Numbered from the stretch's first letter, positions 23,836-38,165 are shown. The stretch: 64,000 bases of DNA from Clusia tigrina (GCA_920105625.2 OV050030.1:246295889-246359888); one strand, 5' to 3'. Made by a program: numbers and translations. The notes: generated from the sequence alone by a model not told the origin.

Positions 23836-26800
23836 AGTTTGCAACGTACAAATGCTTGTAACTTTTTACTGGAGCGTCATGAAACCTTGAAATTTTGTAA
23901 CAATAAAGTACTCGAGCCTCTTGTCAATTTAAGCTATCGCTCAAAGCTATGCTACCCTTGAGTCCCAAATCAAACACTGATAAAACTTCAAATGGCCCTA
24001 ACTTCGATACGGTACGTCCTACACCTATCAAAGTTTGCAACATACAAATGCTTGTAACTTTTTACTGGAGCGTCATAAAACCTTGAAATTTTGTAACAAT
24101 AAAGTACTCGAGCCTCTTGTCAATTTAAGCTATCGCTCAAAGCTATGCTACCCTTGAGTCCCAAATCAAACACTAATAAGACTTCAAATGGCCCTACCTT
24201 CTATACGGTACGTCCTACACCTATCAAAGTTTGCAACATACAAATGCTTGTAACTTTTTACTGGAGTGTCATAAAACCTTGAAATTTTGTAAAAATATAG
24301 TACTCGAGCCTCTTGTCAATTTAAGCTATCGCTCAAAGCTATGGTACCCTTGAGTCCCAAATCAAACACTGATAAGACTTCAAATGGCCCTAACTTCTAT
24401 ACGGTACGTCCTACACCTATCAAAGTTTGCAACATACAAATGCTTGTAACTTTTTACTGGAGTGTCATAAAACCTTGAAATTTTGTAAAAATAAAGTACT
24501 CGAGCCTCTTGTCAATTTAAGCTATCGCTCAAAGCTATGGTACCCTTGAGTCCCAAATCAAACACTGATAAAACTTCAAATGGCCCTAACTTCTATACGG
24601 TACGTCCTACACCAATCAAAGTCTGCAACATACAAATGCTTGTAACTTTTTACTGGTGCCTCATAAAGCCTTGAAATTTTGTAACAATAAAGTACTCGAG
24701 ACTCTTGTCAATTTAAGCTGTCGCTCGAAGCTATTCTACCCTTGAGACCCAAATCAAACACTGATAAAACTTCAAATGGCCCTCACTTCTATACGGTACG
24801 TCCTACACCTATCAAACTTGCAACATACAAATGCTTGTAACTTTTTACTGGAGCGTCATCAAACCTTCAAAACGGCCCTAACTTCTATACGGTAAGTCCT
24901 ACACCTATCAAAGTTTGTAACACACAAATGCTTGTAACTTTTTACTGGAACGTCATAAAACCTTGAAATGTTGTAACAATAAAGTACTCGAGCCTCTTGT
25001 CAATTTAAGCTATCGCTCAAAGCTATGCTACCCTTGAGTCTCAAATCAAACTCTGATAAAACTTCAAATGGCCCTAATTTCTATACGGTACGTCCTACAC
25101 CTATCAAAGTTTGCAACATACAAATGCTTGTAACTTTTTACTGGAGCGTCATAAAGCCTTGAAATTTTGTAACAATAAAGTACTCGAGCCTCTTGTCAAT
25201 TTAAGCTATCGCGCAAAGCTATGCTACCCTTGAGTCCCAAATCAAACACTGATAAAACTTCAAATGGCCCTAACTTCGATACGGTACGTCCTACACCTAT
25301 CAAAGTTTGCAACATACAAATGCTTGTAACTTTTTACTGGAGCGTCATAAAACCTTGAAATTTTATAACAATAAAGTTCTCGAGCCTCTTGGCAGTTTAA
25401 GCTATTGCTCAAAGCTATGCTATCCTTGAGTCCCAAATCAAACACTGATAAAACTTCAAATGGCCCTAACTTCTATACGGTACGTCCTACACCTATCAAA
25501 GTTTGCAACATACAAATGCTTGTAACTTTTTACTGGAGCGTCATAAAGCCTTGAAATTTTGTAACAATAAAGTACTCGAGCCGCTTGTCAATTTAAGCTA
25601 TCGCTCAAAGCTATGCTACCCTTGAGTCCCAAATTACACACTGATAAAACTTCAAATGGCCCTAACTTCTATACGGTACGTCCTACACCTATCAAAGTTT
25701 GCAACATACAAATGTTTTTAACTTTTTACTGGCGCGTCATAAAACCTTGAAATTTTGTAACAATAAAGTACTCGAGCCTCTTGTCAATTTAAGCTATCGC
25801 TCAAAGCTGTGCTACCCTTGAGTCCCAAATCAAACTCTGATAAAACTTCAAATGGCCCTAACTTCTATACGGTACGTCCTACACCTTTCAAAGTTTGCAA
25901 CATATAAATGCTTGTAACTTTTTACTGGAGCGTCTTAAAGCCTTGAAATTTTGTAACAATAAAGTACTCGAGCCTCTTGTCAATTTAAGCTATCGCACAA
26001 AGCTATGGTACCCTTGAGTCCCAAGTCAAACACTGATAAAACTTCAAATGGCCCTAACTTCTATACGGTACGTCCTACACCAATCAAAGTCTGCAACATA
26101 CAAATGCTTGTAACTTTTTACTGAAGCGTCATAAAGCCTTGAAATTTTGTAACAATAAAGTACTCGAGCCTCTTGTCAATTTAAGCTATCGCTCAAAGCT
26201 ATTCTACCTTTGAGACCCAAATCAAACACTGATAAAACTTCAAATGGCCCTAACTTCTATACGGTACGTCCTACACCTGTCAAACTTGCAACATACAAAT
26301 GCTTGTAACTTTTTACTGGAACGTCATCAAACCTTGAAATTTTGTAACAATAAAGTACTCGAGCCTCTTGTCAATTTAAGCTATCGCTCAAAGCTATGCT
26401 ACCTTTGGGTCCCAAATCAAACTCTGATAAAACTTCAAATGGCCCTAACTTCTTTCGGTACGTCCTACACCTATCAAAGTTTGCAACATACAAATGCTTG
26501 TAACTTTTTACTGGAGCGTCATAAAGCCTTGAAACTTTGTAACAATAAAGTACTCGAGCCTCTTGTCAATTTAAGCTATCGCTCAAAGCTACGGTACTCT
26601 TGAGTCCCAAATCAAACACTGATAAAACTTCAAATGGCCCTAACTTCTATACGGTACGTCCTACACCTATCAAAATTTGCAACATACAAATGCTTGTAAC
26701 TTTTTACTGGTGCGTAATTAAACCTCGAAATTTTCTAACAATAATGTGCTCGAGCCTCTTGTTAATTTAAGCTATCGCTCAAAGCTATGCTACCCTTGAG

Positions 26801-29375
26801 TCCCAAATCAAACACTGATAAGACTTCAAATTGCCCTAACTTCTATACGGTACGTCCTACACCTATCAAAGTTTGCAACATACAAATGCTTGTAACTTTT
26901 TACTGGAGCGTCATAAAGCCTTGAAATTTTGTAACAATAAAGTACTCGAGCCTCTTGTCAAATTAAGCTATCGCTCAAAGCTATGCTAACCTTGATACCC
27001 AAATAAAACACTGATAAAACTTCAAATGGCCCTAACTTATATACGGTACGTCCTACACCTGTCAATGCTTGCAACATACAAATACCCGTAACTTTTTACT
27101 GGAGCGTCATAAAACCTTGAAATTTTGTAAGCTATCGCTCAAAGCTATGCTACAATTGTGTCCCAAATCAAACACTGATAAAACTTCAAATGGCCCTAGC
27201 ATCTATACGGTATGTCCTACACCTATCAAAGTTTGCAACATACAAATGCTTGTAACTTTTTACTGGAGCGTCATAAATCCTTGAAATTTTGTAACAATAA
27301 AGTACTCAAGCCTATTGTCAATTTAAGCTATCGCTCAAAGCTATGCTACCCTTGAGTCCCAAATCAAACACTGATAAAACTTCAAATGGCCCTAACTTCT
27401 ATACGGTACGTCCTACACCTATAAAAGTTTGCAACATACAAATGCTTGTAACTTTTTACTGGCGCGTCATAAAACCTTGAAATTTTGTAACAATAAAGTA
27501 CCCGAGCCTCTTGTCAGTTTAAGCAATCGCTCAAAGCTATGCTACCCTTGAGTCCCAAATCAAACACTGATAAAACTTCTTATGGCCCTAACTTCTATAC
27601 GGTACGTCCTACACCTATCAAAGTTTGCAACATACAAATGCTTGTAACTTTTTACTGGAGCGTCATAAAACCTTGAAATTTTGTAACTATAAAGTACTCG
27701 AGCCTCTTGTCAATTTAAGCTATCGCTCAAAGCTATGCTACCCTTGAGCCCCAAATCAAACACTGATAAAACTTCAAATGGCCCTAACTTCTATACGGTA
27801 TGTCGAACACCTATCAAAGTTTGCAACATACAAATGCTTGTAACTTTTTATTAGAGCGTCATAAAACCTTGAAATTTTGTAAGAATAAAGTACTCGCGCC
27901 TCTTGTCAATTTAAGCTATCGCTCAAAGCTATGGTACCCTTGAGTCTCAAATCAAACACTGATAAAACTTCAAATGGCCCTAACTTCTATACGGTACGTC
28001 CTACACCAATCAAAGTCTGCAACATACAAATGCTTGTAACTTTTTACTGAAGCGTCATAAAGCCTTGAAATTTTGTAACAATAAAGTACTCGAGCCTCTT
28101 GTCAATTTAAGCTGTCGCTCAAAGCTATTCTACCCTTGAGACCCAAATCAAACACTGATAAGACTTCAAATGGCCCTAACTTCTATACGGTACGTCCTAC
28201 ACCTGTCAAACTTGAAACATACAAATGCTTGTAACTTTTTACTGGAGCGTCATCAAACCTTGAAATTTTGTAACAATAAAGTACTCGAGCCTTTTGTCAA
28301 TTTAAGCTATCGCTCAAAGCTATGCTACCTTTGGGTCCCAAATCAAACACTGATAAAACTTCAAATGGCCCTAACTTCTATACGGTAAGTCCTACACCTA
28401 CCAAAGTTTGCAACATACAAATGCTTGTAATTTTTTACTGGAGCGTCATAAAACCTTGAAATTTTGTAACAATAAAGTACTCGAGTCTCTTGTCTATTTA
28501 AGCTATCGCTCAAAGCTATGCTAGCCATGAGTGCCAAATCAAACTCTGATAAAACTTCAAATGGCCCTAACTTCTTTCGGTACGTCCTACACCTATTAAA
28601 GTTTGCAACATACAAATGCTTGTAACTTTTTACTGGAGCGTCACAAAGCCTTGAAACTTTGTAACAATAAAGTACTCGAGCCTCTTGTCAATTTAAGCTA
28701 TCGCTCAAAGCTACGGTGCCCTTGAGTCCCAAATCAAACACTGATAAAACTTCAAATGGCCCTAACTTCTATACGGTACGTCCTACAGCTATCAAAGTTT
28801 GCAACATACAAATGCTTGTAACTTTTTACTGAAGCGTCATAAAACCTTGAAATTTTGTAACAATAAAGTACTCGAGCCTCTTGGCAATTTAAACTATTGC
28901 TCAAAGCTATGCTATCCTTGAGTCCCAAACCAAACACTGATATAACTTCAAATGGCCCTAACTTCTATACGGTACGTCCTACACCTATAAAAGTTTGCAA
29001 CATACAAATGCTTGTAACTTTTTACTGGTGCGTAATCAAACCTCGAAATTTTCTAACAATAAAGTGCTCGAGCCTCTTGTCAATTTAAGCTATCGCTCAA
29101 AGCTATGCTACCCTTGAGTCCCAAATCAAACACTGATAAGACTTCAAATGGCCCTAACTTCTATACGCTACGTCCTACACCTATCAAAGTTTGCAACATA
29201 CAAATACTTGTAACTTTTTACTGGAGCGTCATAAATCCTTGAAATTTTGTAACAATAAAGTACTCGAGCCTATTGTCAATTTAAGCTATCGCCCAAAGCT
29301 ATGCTACCCTTGAGTCCCAAATCAAACACTGATAAAACTTCAAATGGCCCTAACTTCTATACGGTACGTCCTACA
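23836..29375 (+). repeat. Higher-order block D, copy 2 (~5.5 kb)
   Basis: Copy of 18.09-23.84 kb. Paired marks at +5548 include CACCTGTCAAACTTG (20728 and 26276), the 32-bp deletion junction, CTAGCCATGAGTGCC (22974 and 28522) and CGATATAACTTC-like CTGATATAAC (23389 and 28937). Private changes here include CTCAAGCC in place of CTCGAGCC near 27306, ACTTCTTATGG near 27577 and TCAAATTAAGC near 26959. Confidence 0.88.
25365..25560 (+). repeat. Monomer present in D copy 2, absent from D copy 1
   Basis: A TTGGCAGTTTAAGC / ATTGCTC monomer that also carries AAATTTTATAAC and AAGTTCTCGAG. In D copy 1 the flanks of this unit are joined directly near 19.62 kb, and the D offset rises there from 5744 to 5940 (196 bp). 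The edges are interchangeable within one monomer length. Confidence 0.7.
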
Positions 29376-31190
29376 CCTATAAAAGTTTGCAACATACAAA
29401 TGCTTGTAACTTTTTACTGGAGCGTCATAAAACCTTGAAATTTTGTAACAATAAAGTACCCGAGCTTCTTGTCAGTTTAAGCAATCGCTCAAAGCTATGC
29501 TACCCTTGAGTCCCAAATCAAACACTGATAAAACTTCAAATGGCCCTAACTTCTATACGGTACGTCCTACACCTATCAAATTTTGCAACATGCAAATGCT
29601 TGTAACTTTTTACTGGAGCGTCATAAAACCTTGAAATTTTGTAACAATAAAGTACCCGAGCCTCTTGTCAGTTTAAGCAATCGCTCAAAGCTATGCTTCC
29701 CTTGAGTCCCAAATCAAACACTGATAAAACTTCTAATGGCCCTAACTTCTATACGGTACGTCCTACACCTATCAAAGTTTGCAACATACAAATGCTTGTA
29801 ACTTTTTACTGGAGCGTCATAAAACCTTGAAATTTTGTAAAAATAAAGTACTCGAGACTCTTGTCAATTTAAGATGTCGCTCAAAGCTGTTCTACCCTTG
29901 AGACCCAAATCGAACAGTGATAAAACTTCAAATGGCCCTAACTTCTATACGGTACGTCCTACACCTATCAAAGTTTGCAACATACAAATTCTTGTAATTT
30001 TTTACTGGAGCGTCATAAAACCTTGAAATTTTGTAACAAAAAAGTACTCGAGCCGCTTGTCAATTTAAGCTACCGCTCAAAGCTATGCTAGCCTTGAGTC
30101 CCAAATCAAACTCTGATAAAACTTCAAATGGCCCTAACTTCTTTCGGTACGTCCTACACCTATCAAAGTTTGCAACATACAAATGCTTGTAACTTTTTAC
30201 TGGAGCGTCATAAAGCCTTGAAATTTTGTAACAATAAAGTACTCGAGCCTCTTGTCAATTTAAGCTATCGCTCAAAGCTATGGTACCCTTGAGTCCCAAA
30301 TCAAACACTGATAAAACTTCAAATGGCCCTAACTTCTATACGGTACGTCCTACACCTATCAAAGTTTGCAACATACAAATGCTTGTAACTTTTTACTGAA
30401 GCATCATAAAGCCTTGAAATTTTGTAACAATAAAGTACTCGAGCCTCTTGTCAAATTAAGCTATCACTCAAAGCTATGCTACCCTTGAGTCCCAAATAAA
30501 ACACTGATAAAACTTCAAATGGCCCTAACTTATATACGGTACGTCCTACACCTGTCAATGTTTGCAACATACAAATACCCGTAACTTTTTACTGGAGCTT
30601 CATAAAACCTTGAAATTTTGTAAGCTATCGCTCAAAGCTATGCTACAATTGAGTCCCAAATCAAACACTGATAAAACTTCAAATGACCCTAGCATCTATA
30701 CGGTATGTCCTACACCTATCAAAGTTTGCAACATACAAATGCTTGTAACTTTTTACTGGAGCGTCATAGATCCTTGACATTTTGTAACAATAAAGTACTC
30801 GAGCCTATTGTCAATTTAAGCTATCGCTCAAAGCTATGCTACCCTTGAGTCCCAAATCAAACACTGATAAAACTTCAAATGGCCCTAACTTCTATACGGT
30901 ACGTCCTACACCTATCAAAGTTTGCAACATACAAATGCTTGTACCTTTTTACTGGAGCGTCATAAAGCCTTGAAATTTTGTAACAATAAAGTACTCGAGC
31001 CTCTTGTCAATTTAAGCTATCGCTCAAAGCTATGCTACCCTTGAGTCCCAAATCAAACACTGATAAGACTTCAAATGGCCCTACCTTCTATACGGTACGT
31101 CCTACACCTATCAAAGTTTGCAACATACAAATGCTTGTAACTTTTTACTGGAGTGTCATAAAACCTTGTAATTTTGTAAAAATATAGTAC
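29376..31190 (+). repeat. Satellite segment between blocks D and E
   Basis: About nine monomers, all satellite. Several share TACCCGAGCC (XhoI site lost by one base) and TTTAAGCAATCGC. The AATCGAACAGTG monomer near 29908 and the CTAGCC / TTCTTTCGG monomers recur in the F blocks near 35768 and 37987. It includes a 32-bp-deletion monomer with its junction at 30623. Confidence 0.7.
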
Positions 31191-32070
31191 TCGAGCCTCT
31201 TGTCAATTTAAGCTATCGCTCAAAGCTATGGTACCCTTGAGTCCCAAATCAAACACTGATAAGACTTCAAATGGCCCTAACTTCTATACGGTACGTCCTA
31301 CACCTATCAAAGTTTGCAACATACAAATGCTTGTAACTTTTTACTGGAGTGTCATAAAACCTTGAAATTTTGTAAAAATAAAGTACTCGAGCCTCTTGTC
31401 AATTTAAGCTATCGCTCAAAGCTATGGTACCCTTGAGTCCCAAATCAAACACTGATAAAACTTCAAATGGCCCTAACTTCTATACGGTACGTCCTACACC
31501 AATCAGAGTCTGCAACATACAAATGCTTGTAACTTTTTACTGGTGCCTCATAAAGCCTTGAAATTTTGTAACAATAACGTACTCGAGACTCTTGTCAATT
31601 TAAGCTGTCGCTCAAAGCTATTCTACCCTTGAGACCCAAATCAAACACTGATAAAACTTCAAATGGCCCTCACTTCTATACGGTACGTCCTACACCTATC
31701 AAACTTGCAACATACAAATGCTTGTAACTTTTTACTGGAGCGTCATCAAACCTTCAAAACGGCCCTAACGTCTATACGGTAAGTCCTACACCTATCAAAG
31801 TTTGCAACATACAAATGCTTGTAACTTTTTACTGGAACGTCATAAAACCTTGAAATGTTGTAACAATAAAGTACTCGAGCCTCTTGTCAATTTAAGCTAT
31901 CGCTCAAAGCTATGCTACCCTTGAGTCCCAAATCAAACACTGATAAAACTTCTAATGGCCCTAACTTCTATACGGTACTTCCTACACCTATCAAAGTTTG
32001 CAACATACAAATGCTTGTAACTTTTTACTGGAGCGTCATAAAACCTTAAAATTTTGTAACTATAAAGTAC
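31191..32070 (+). repeat. Higher-order block E, copy 1 (880 bp)
   Basis: Four full monomers and one 97-bp half-monomer, repeated immediately at +880. Shared rare marks: AATCAGAGTC (31501 and 32381), CAATAACGTACTCG, CCCTAACGTC and GGTACTTCC. The right end of copy 1 and of copy 2 is the TATAAAGTAC monomer (32061 and 32941). Confidence 0.9.
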
Positions 32071-32950
32071 TCGAGCCTCTTGTCAATTTAAGCTATCGCT
32101 CAAAGCTATGGTACCCTTGAGTCCCAAATCAAACACTGATAAGACTTCAAATGGCCCTAACTTCTATACGGTACGTCCTACACCTATCAAAGTTTGCAAC
32201 ATACAAATGCTTGTAACTTTTTACTGGAGTGTCATAAAACCTTGAAATTTTGTAAAAATAAAGTACTCGAGCCTCTTGTCAATTTAAGCTATCGCTCAAA
32301 GCTATGGTACCCTTGAGTCCCAAATCAAACACTGATAAAACTTCAAATGGCCCTAACTTCTATACGGTACGTCCTACACCAATCAGAGTCTGCAACATAC
32401 AAATGCTTGTAACTTTTTACTGGTGCCTCATAAAGCCTTGAAATTTTGTAACAATAACGTACTCGAGACTCTTGTCAATTTAAGCTGTCGCTCAAAGCTA
32501 TTCTACCCTTGAGACCCAAATCAAACACTGATAAAACTTCAAATGGCCCTCACTTCTATACGGTACGTCCTACACCTATCAAACTTGCAACATACAAATG
32601 CTTGTAACTTTTTACTGGAGCGTCATCAAACCTTCAAAACGGCCCTAACGTCTATACGGTAAGTCCTACACCTATCAAAGTTTGCAACATACAAATGCTT
32701 GTAACTTTTTACTGGAACGTCATAAAACCTTGAAATGTTGTAACAATAAAGTACTCGAGCCTCTTGTCAATTTAAGCTATCGCTCAAAGCTATGCTACCC
32801 TTGAGTCCCAAATCAAACACTGATAAAACTTCTAATGGCCCTAACTTCTATACGGTACTTCCTACACCTATCAAAGTTTGCAACATACAAATGCTTGTAA
32901 CTTTTTACTGGAGCGTCATAAAACCTTGAAATTTTGTAACTATAAAGTAC
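32071..32950 (+). repeat. Higher-order block E, copy 2 (880 bp)
   Basis: Tandem partner of 31191-32070. The only differences noted are near the right end (ACCTTGAAATT here, ACCTTAAAATT near 32043 in copy 1), so this is one of the youngest duplications in the window. Confidence 0.9.
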
Positions 32951-34199
32951 TCGAGCCTCTTGTCAATTTAAGCTATCGCTCAAAGCTATGCTACCCTTGA
33001 GCCCCAAATCAAACACTGATAAAACTTCAAATGGCCCTAACTTCTATACGGTATGTCTAACACCTATCAAAGTTTGCAACATACAAATGCTTGTAACTTT
33101 TTATTAGAGCGTCATAAAACCTTGAAATTTTGTAACAAAAAAGTACTCGAGCCGCTTGTCAAATTAAGCTATCGCTCAAAGCTATGCTACCCTTGAGTCC
33201 CAAATAAAACACTGATAAAACTTCAAATGGCCCTAACTTATATACGGTACGTCCTACACCTGTCAATGTTTGCAACATACAAATACCCGTAACTTTTTAC
33301 TGGAGCTTCATAAAACCTTGAAATTTTGTAAGCTATCGCTCAAAGCTATGCTACAATTGAGTCCCAAATCAAACACTGATAAAACTTCACTACACCTACA
33401 ACTACACCTATCAAAGTTTGCAACATACAAATGCTTGTAACTTTTTACTGGAGCGTCATAGATCCTTGAAATTTTGTAACAATAAAGTACTCGAGCCTAT
33501 TGTCAATTTAAGCTATCGCTCAAAGCTATGCTACCCTTGAGTCCCAAATCAAACACTGATAAAACTTCAAATGGCCCTAACTTCTATACGGTACGTCCTA
33601 CACCTATCAAAGTTTGCAACATACAAATGCTTGTACCTTTTTACTGGAGCGTCATAAAGCCTTGAAATTTTGTAACAATAAAGTACTCGAGCCTCTTGTC
33701 AATTTAAGCTATCGCTCAATGCTATGCTACCCTTGAGTCCCAAATCAAACACTGATAAGACTTCAAATGGCCCTACCTTCTATACGGTACGTCCTACACC
33801 TATCAAAGTTTGCAACATACAAATGCTTGTAACTTTTTACTGGAGTGTCATAAAACCTTGAAATTTTGTAAAAATATAGTACTCGATCCTCTTGTCAATT
33901 TAAGCTATCGCTCAAAGCTATGGTACCCTTGAGTCCCAAATCAAACACTGATAAGACTTCAAATGGCCCTAACTTCTATACGGTACGTCCTACACCTATC
34001 AAAGTTTGCAACATACAAATGCTTGTAACTTTTTACTGGAACGTCATAAAACCTTGAAATTTTGTAACAATAAAGTACTCGAGCCTCTTGTCAATTTAAG
34101 CTATCGCTCAAAGCTATGCTACCCTTGAGTCCCAAATCAAACACTGATAAAACTTCAAATGGCCCTAACTTCGATACGGTACGTCCTACACCTATCAAA
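32951..34199 (+). repeat. Satellite segment between blocks E and F
   Basis: About six monomers. It contains a 32-bp-deletion monomer (junction 33331) followed at once by a scrambled monomer (33386-33412). The part from about 33530 to 33980 matches 35946-36390 at offset 2415, so F copy 2 was preceded by the same material. Confidence 0.7.
33386..33412 (+). repeat. Rearranged monomer, unique in the window
   Basis: Where other monomers read CTTCAAATGGCCCTAAC and then TACGGTACGTCCTACACC, this one reads CTTCACTACACCTACAAC directly followed by TACACCTATCAAAG. CTACACCT is present twice, 12 bp apart, and the AAATGGCC-to-GTACGTCC stretch is lost. It looks like a deletion combined with a small local duplication. 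I found no second copy. Confidence 0.8.
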
Positions 34200-36418
34200 G
34201 TTTGCAACATACAAATGCTTGTACCTTTTTACTGGAGCGTCATAAAGCCTTGAAATTTTGTAACAATAAAGTAATCGAGACTGTTGTCAATTTAAGCTAT
34301 CGCTCAAAGCTATGCTACCCTAGAGTCCCAAATCAAACACTGATAAAATTTCAAATGGCCCTAACTTCTATACGGTACGTCCTACACCTATCAAAGTTTG
34401 CAACATACAAATTCTTGTAATTTTTTACTGGAGCGTCATAAAACCTTGAAATTTTGTAACAAAAAAGTACTCGAGCCGCTTGTCAATTTAAGCTATCGCT
34501 CAAAGCTATGCTAGCCTTGAGTCCCAAATCAAACTCTGATAAAACTTCAAATGGCCCTAACTTCTTTCGGTACGTCCTACACCTATCAAAGTTTGCAACA
34601 TACAAATGCTTGTAACTTTTTACTGGAGCGTCATAAAGCCTTGAAATTTTGTAACAATAAATTACTCGAGCCTCTTGTCAATTTAAGCTATCGCTCAAAG
34701 CTATGGTACCCTTGAGTCCCAAATCAAACACTGATAAAACTTCAAATGGCCCTAACTTCTATACGGTACGTCCTACACCTATCAAAGTTTGCAACATACA
34801 AATGCTTGTAACTTTTTACTGAAGCGTCATAAAGCCTTGAAATTTTGTAACAATAAAGTACTCGAGCCTCTTGTCAAATTAAGCTATCGCTCAAAGCTAT
34901 GCTACCCTTGAGTCCCAAATAAAACACTGATAAAACTTCAAGTGGCCCTAACTTATATACGGTACGTCCTACACCTGTCAATGTTTGCAACATACAAATA
35001 CCCGTAACTTTTTACTGGAGCTTCATAAAACCTTGAAATTTTGTAAGCTATCGCTCAAAGCTATGCTACAATTGAGTCCCAAATCAAACACTGATAAAAT
35101 TTCAAATGGCCCTAGCATCTATACGGTACGTCCTACACCTATCAAACTTGCAACATACAAATGCTTGTAACTTTTTACTGGAGCGTCATCAAACCTTCAA
35201 AACGGCCCTAACTTCTATACGGTAAGTCCTACACCTATCAAAGTTTGCAACATACAAATGCTTGTAACTTTTTACTGGAGCGTCATAAAACCTTGAAATT
35301 TTGTAACTATAAAGTACTCGAGCCTCTTGTCAATTTAAGCTATCGCTCAAAGCTATGCTACCCTTGAGCCCCAAATCAAACACTGATAAAACTTCAAATG
35401 GCCCTAACTTCTATACGGTATGTCGAACACCTATCAAAGTTTGCAACATACAAATGCTTGTAACTTTTTATTAGAGCGTCATAAAACCTTGAAATTTTGT
35501 AAGAATAAAGTAATCGAGACTCTTGTCAATTTAAGCTATCGCTCAAAGCTATGCTACCCTAGAGTCCCAAATCAAACACTGATAAAATTTCAAATGGCCC
35601 TAACTTCTATACGGTACGTCCTACACCTATCAAAGTTTGCAACATACAAATGCTTGTAACTTTTTACTGGAGTGTCATAAAAACTTGAAATTTTGTAAAA
35701 ATAAAGTACTCGAGACTCTTGTCAATTTAAGATGTCGCTCAAAGCTGTTCTACCCTTGAGACCCAAATCGAACAGTGATAAAACTTCAAATGGCCCTAAC
35801 TTCTATACGGTACGTCCTACACCTATCAAATTTTGCAACATACAAATTCTTGTAATTTTTTACTGGAGCGTCATAAAACCTTGAAATTTTGTAACAAAAA
35901 AGTACTCGAGCCGCTTGTCAATTTAAGCTATCGCTCAAAGCTATGCTACCCTTGAGTCCCAAATCAAACACTGATAAAACTTCAAATGGCCCTAACTTCT
36001 ATACGGTACGTCCTACACCTATCAAAGTTTGCAACATACAAATGCTTGTACCTTTTTACTGGAGCGTCATAAAGCCTTGAAATTTTGTAACAATAAAGTA
36101 CTCGAGCCTCTTGTCAATTTAAGCTATCGCTCAAAGCTATGCTACCCTTGAGTCCCAAATCAAACACTGATAAGACTTCAAATGGCCCTACCTTCTATAC
36201 GGTACGTCCTACACCTATCAAAGTTTGCAACATACAAATGCTTGTAACTTTTTACTGGAGTGTCATAAAACCTTGAAATTTTGTAAAAATATAGTACTCG
36301 AGCCTCTTGTCAATTTAAGCTATCGCTCAAAGCTATGGTACCCTTGAGTCCCAAATCAAACACTGATAAGACTTCAAATGGCCCTAACTTCTATACGGTA
36401 CGTCCTACACCTATCAAA
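34200..36418 (+). repeat. Higher-order block F, copy 1 (offset 2219 bp)
   Basis: Paired marks at +2219: GTAATCGAGACTG (XhoI lost), CTACCCTAGAG, AACAAAAAAGTACTCG, TTCTTTCGG, the 32-bp-deletion junction (35046 and 37265), the half-monomer junction (35195 and 37414), TATTAGAGCGTC and AATCGAACAGTG. The match ends near 35945, where this copy has CTACCC and copy 2 has CTAGCC. Confidence 0.88.
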
Positions 36419-38165
36419 GTTTGCAACATACAAATGCTTGTACCTTTTTACTGGAGCGTCATAAAGCCTTGAAATTTTGTAACAATAAAGTAATCGAGAC
36501 TGTTGTCAATTTAAGCTATCGCTCAAAGCTATGCTACCCTAGAGTCCCAAATCAAACACTGATAAAATTTCAAATGACCCTAACTTCTATACGGTACGTC
36601 CTACACCTATCAAAGTTTGCAACATACAAATTCTTGTAATTTTTTACTGGAGCGTCATAAAACCTTGAAATTTTGTAACAAAAAAGTACTCGAGCCGCTT
36701 GTCAATTTAAGCTATCGCTCAAAGCTATGCTAGCCTTGAGTCCCAAATCAAACTCTGCTAAAACTTCAAATGGCCCTAACTTCTTTCGGTACGTCCTACA
36801 CCTATCAAAGTTTGCAACATACAAATGCTTGTAACTTTTTACTGGAGCGTCATAAAGCCTTGAAATTTTGTAACAATAAAGTACTCGAGCCTCTTGTCAA
36901 TTTAAGCTATCGCTCAAAGCTATGGTACCCTTGAGTCCCAAATCAAACACTGATAAAACTTCAAATGGCCCTAACTTCTATACGGTACGTCCTACACCTA
37001 TCAAAGTTTGCAACATACAAATGCTTGTAACTTTTTACTGAAGCGTCATAAAGCCTTGAAATTTTGTAACAATAAAGTACTCGAGCCTCTTGTCAAATTA
37101 AGCTATCGCTCAAAGCTATGCTACCCTTGAGTCCCAAATAAAACACTGATAAAACTTCAAGTGGCCCTAACTTATATACGGTACGTCCTACACCTGTCAA
37201 TGTTTGCAACATACAAATACCCGTAACTTTTTACTGGAGCTTCATAAAACCTTGAAATTTTGTAAGCTATCGCTCAAAGCTATGCTACAATTGAGTCCCA
37301 AATCAAACACTGATAAAATTTCAAATGGCCCTAGCATCTATACGGTACGTCCTACACCTATCAAACTTGCAACATACAAATGCTTGTAACTTTTTACTGG
37401 AGCGTCATCAAACCTTCAAAACAGCCCTAACTTCTATACGGTAAGTCCTACACCTATCAAAGTTTGCAACATACAAATGCTTGTAACTTTTTACTGGAGC
37501 GTCATAAAACCTTGAAATTTTGTAACTATAAAGTACTCGAGCCTCTTGTCAATTTAAGCTATCGCTCAAAGCTATGCTACCCTTGAGCCCCAAATCAAAC
37601 ACTGATAAAACTTCAAATGGCCCTAACTTCTATACGGTATGTCGAACACCTATCAAAGTTTGCAACATACAAATGCTTGTAACTTTTTATTAGAGCGTCA
37701 TAAAACCTTGAAATTTTGTAAGAATAAAGTAATCGAGACTCTTGTCAATTTAAGCTATCGCTCAAAGCTATGCTACCCTAGAGTCCCAAATCAAACACTG
37801 ATAAAATTTCAAATGGCCCTAACTTCTATACGGTACGTCCTACACCTATCAAAGTTTGCAACATACAAATGCTTGTAACTTTTTACTGGAGTGTCATAAA
37901 AACTTGAAATTTTGTAAAAATAAAGTACTCGAGACTCTTGTCAATTTAAGATGTCGCTCAAAGCTGTTCTACCCTTGAGACCCAAATCGAACAGTGATAA
38001 AACTTCAAATGGCCCTAACTTCTATACGGTACGTCCTACACCTATCAAATTTTGCAACATACAAATTCTTGTAATTTTTTACTGGAGCGTCATAAAACCT
38101 TGAAATTTTGTAACAAAAAAGTACTCGAGCCGCTTGTCAATTTAAGCTATCGCTCAAAGCTATGC
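36419..38165 (+). repeat. Higher-order block F, copy 2 (partial)
   Basis: Matches 34200-35945 at offset 2219 with few changes, among them ATGACCC near 36574, CTCTGCTAAAAC near 36755 and CAAAACAGCCC near 37418. After 38165 the sequence continues with the CTAGCC / TTCTTTCGG monomers. Confidence 0.87.
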
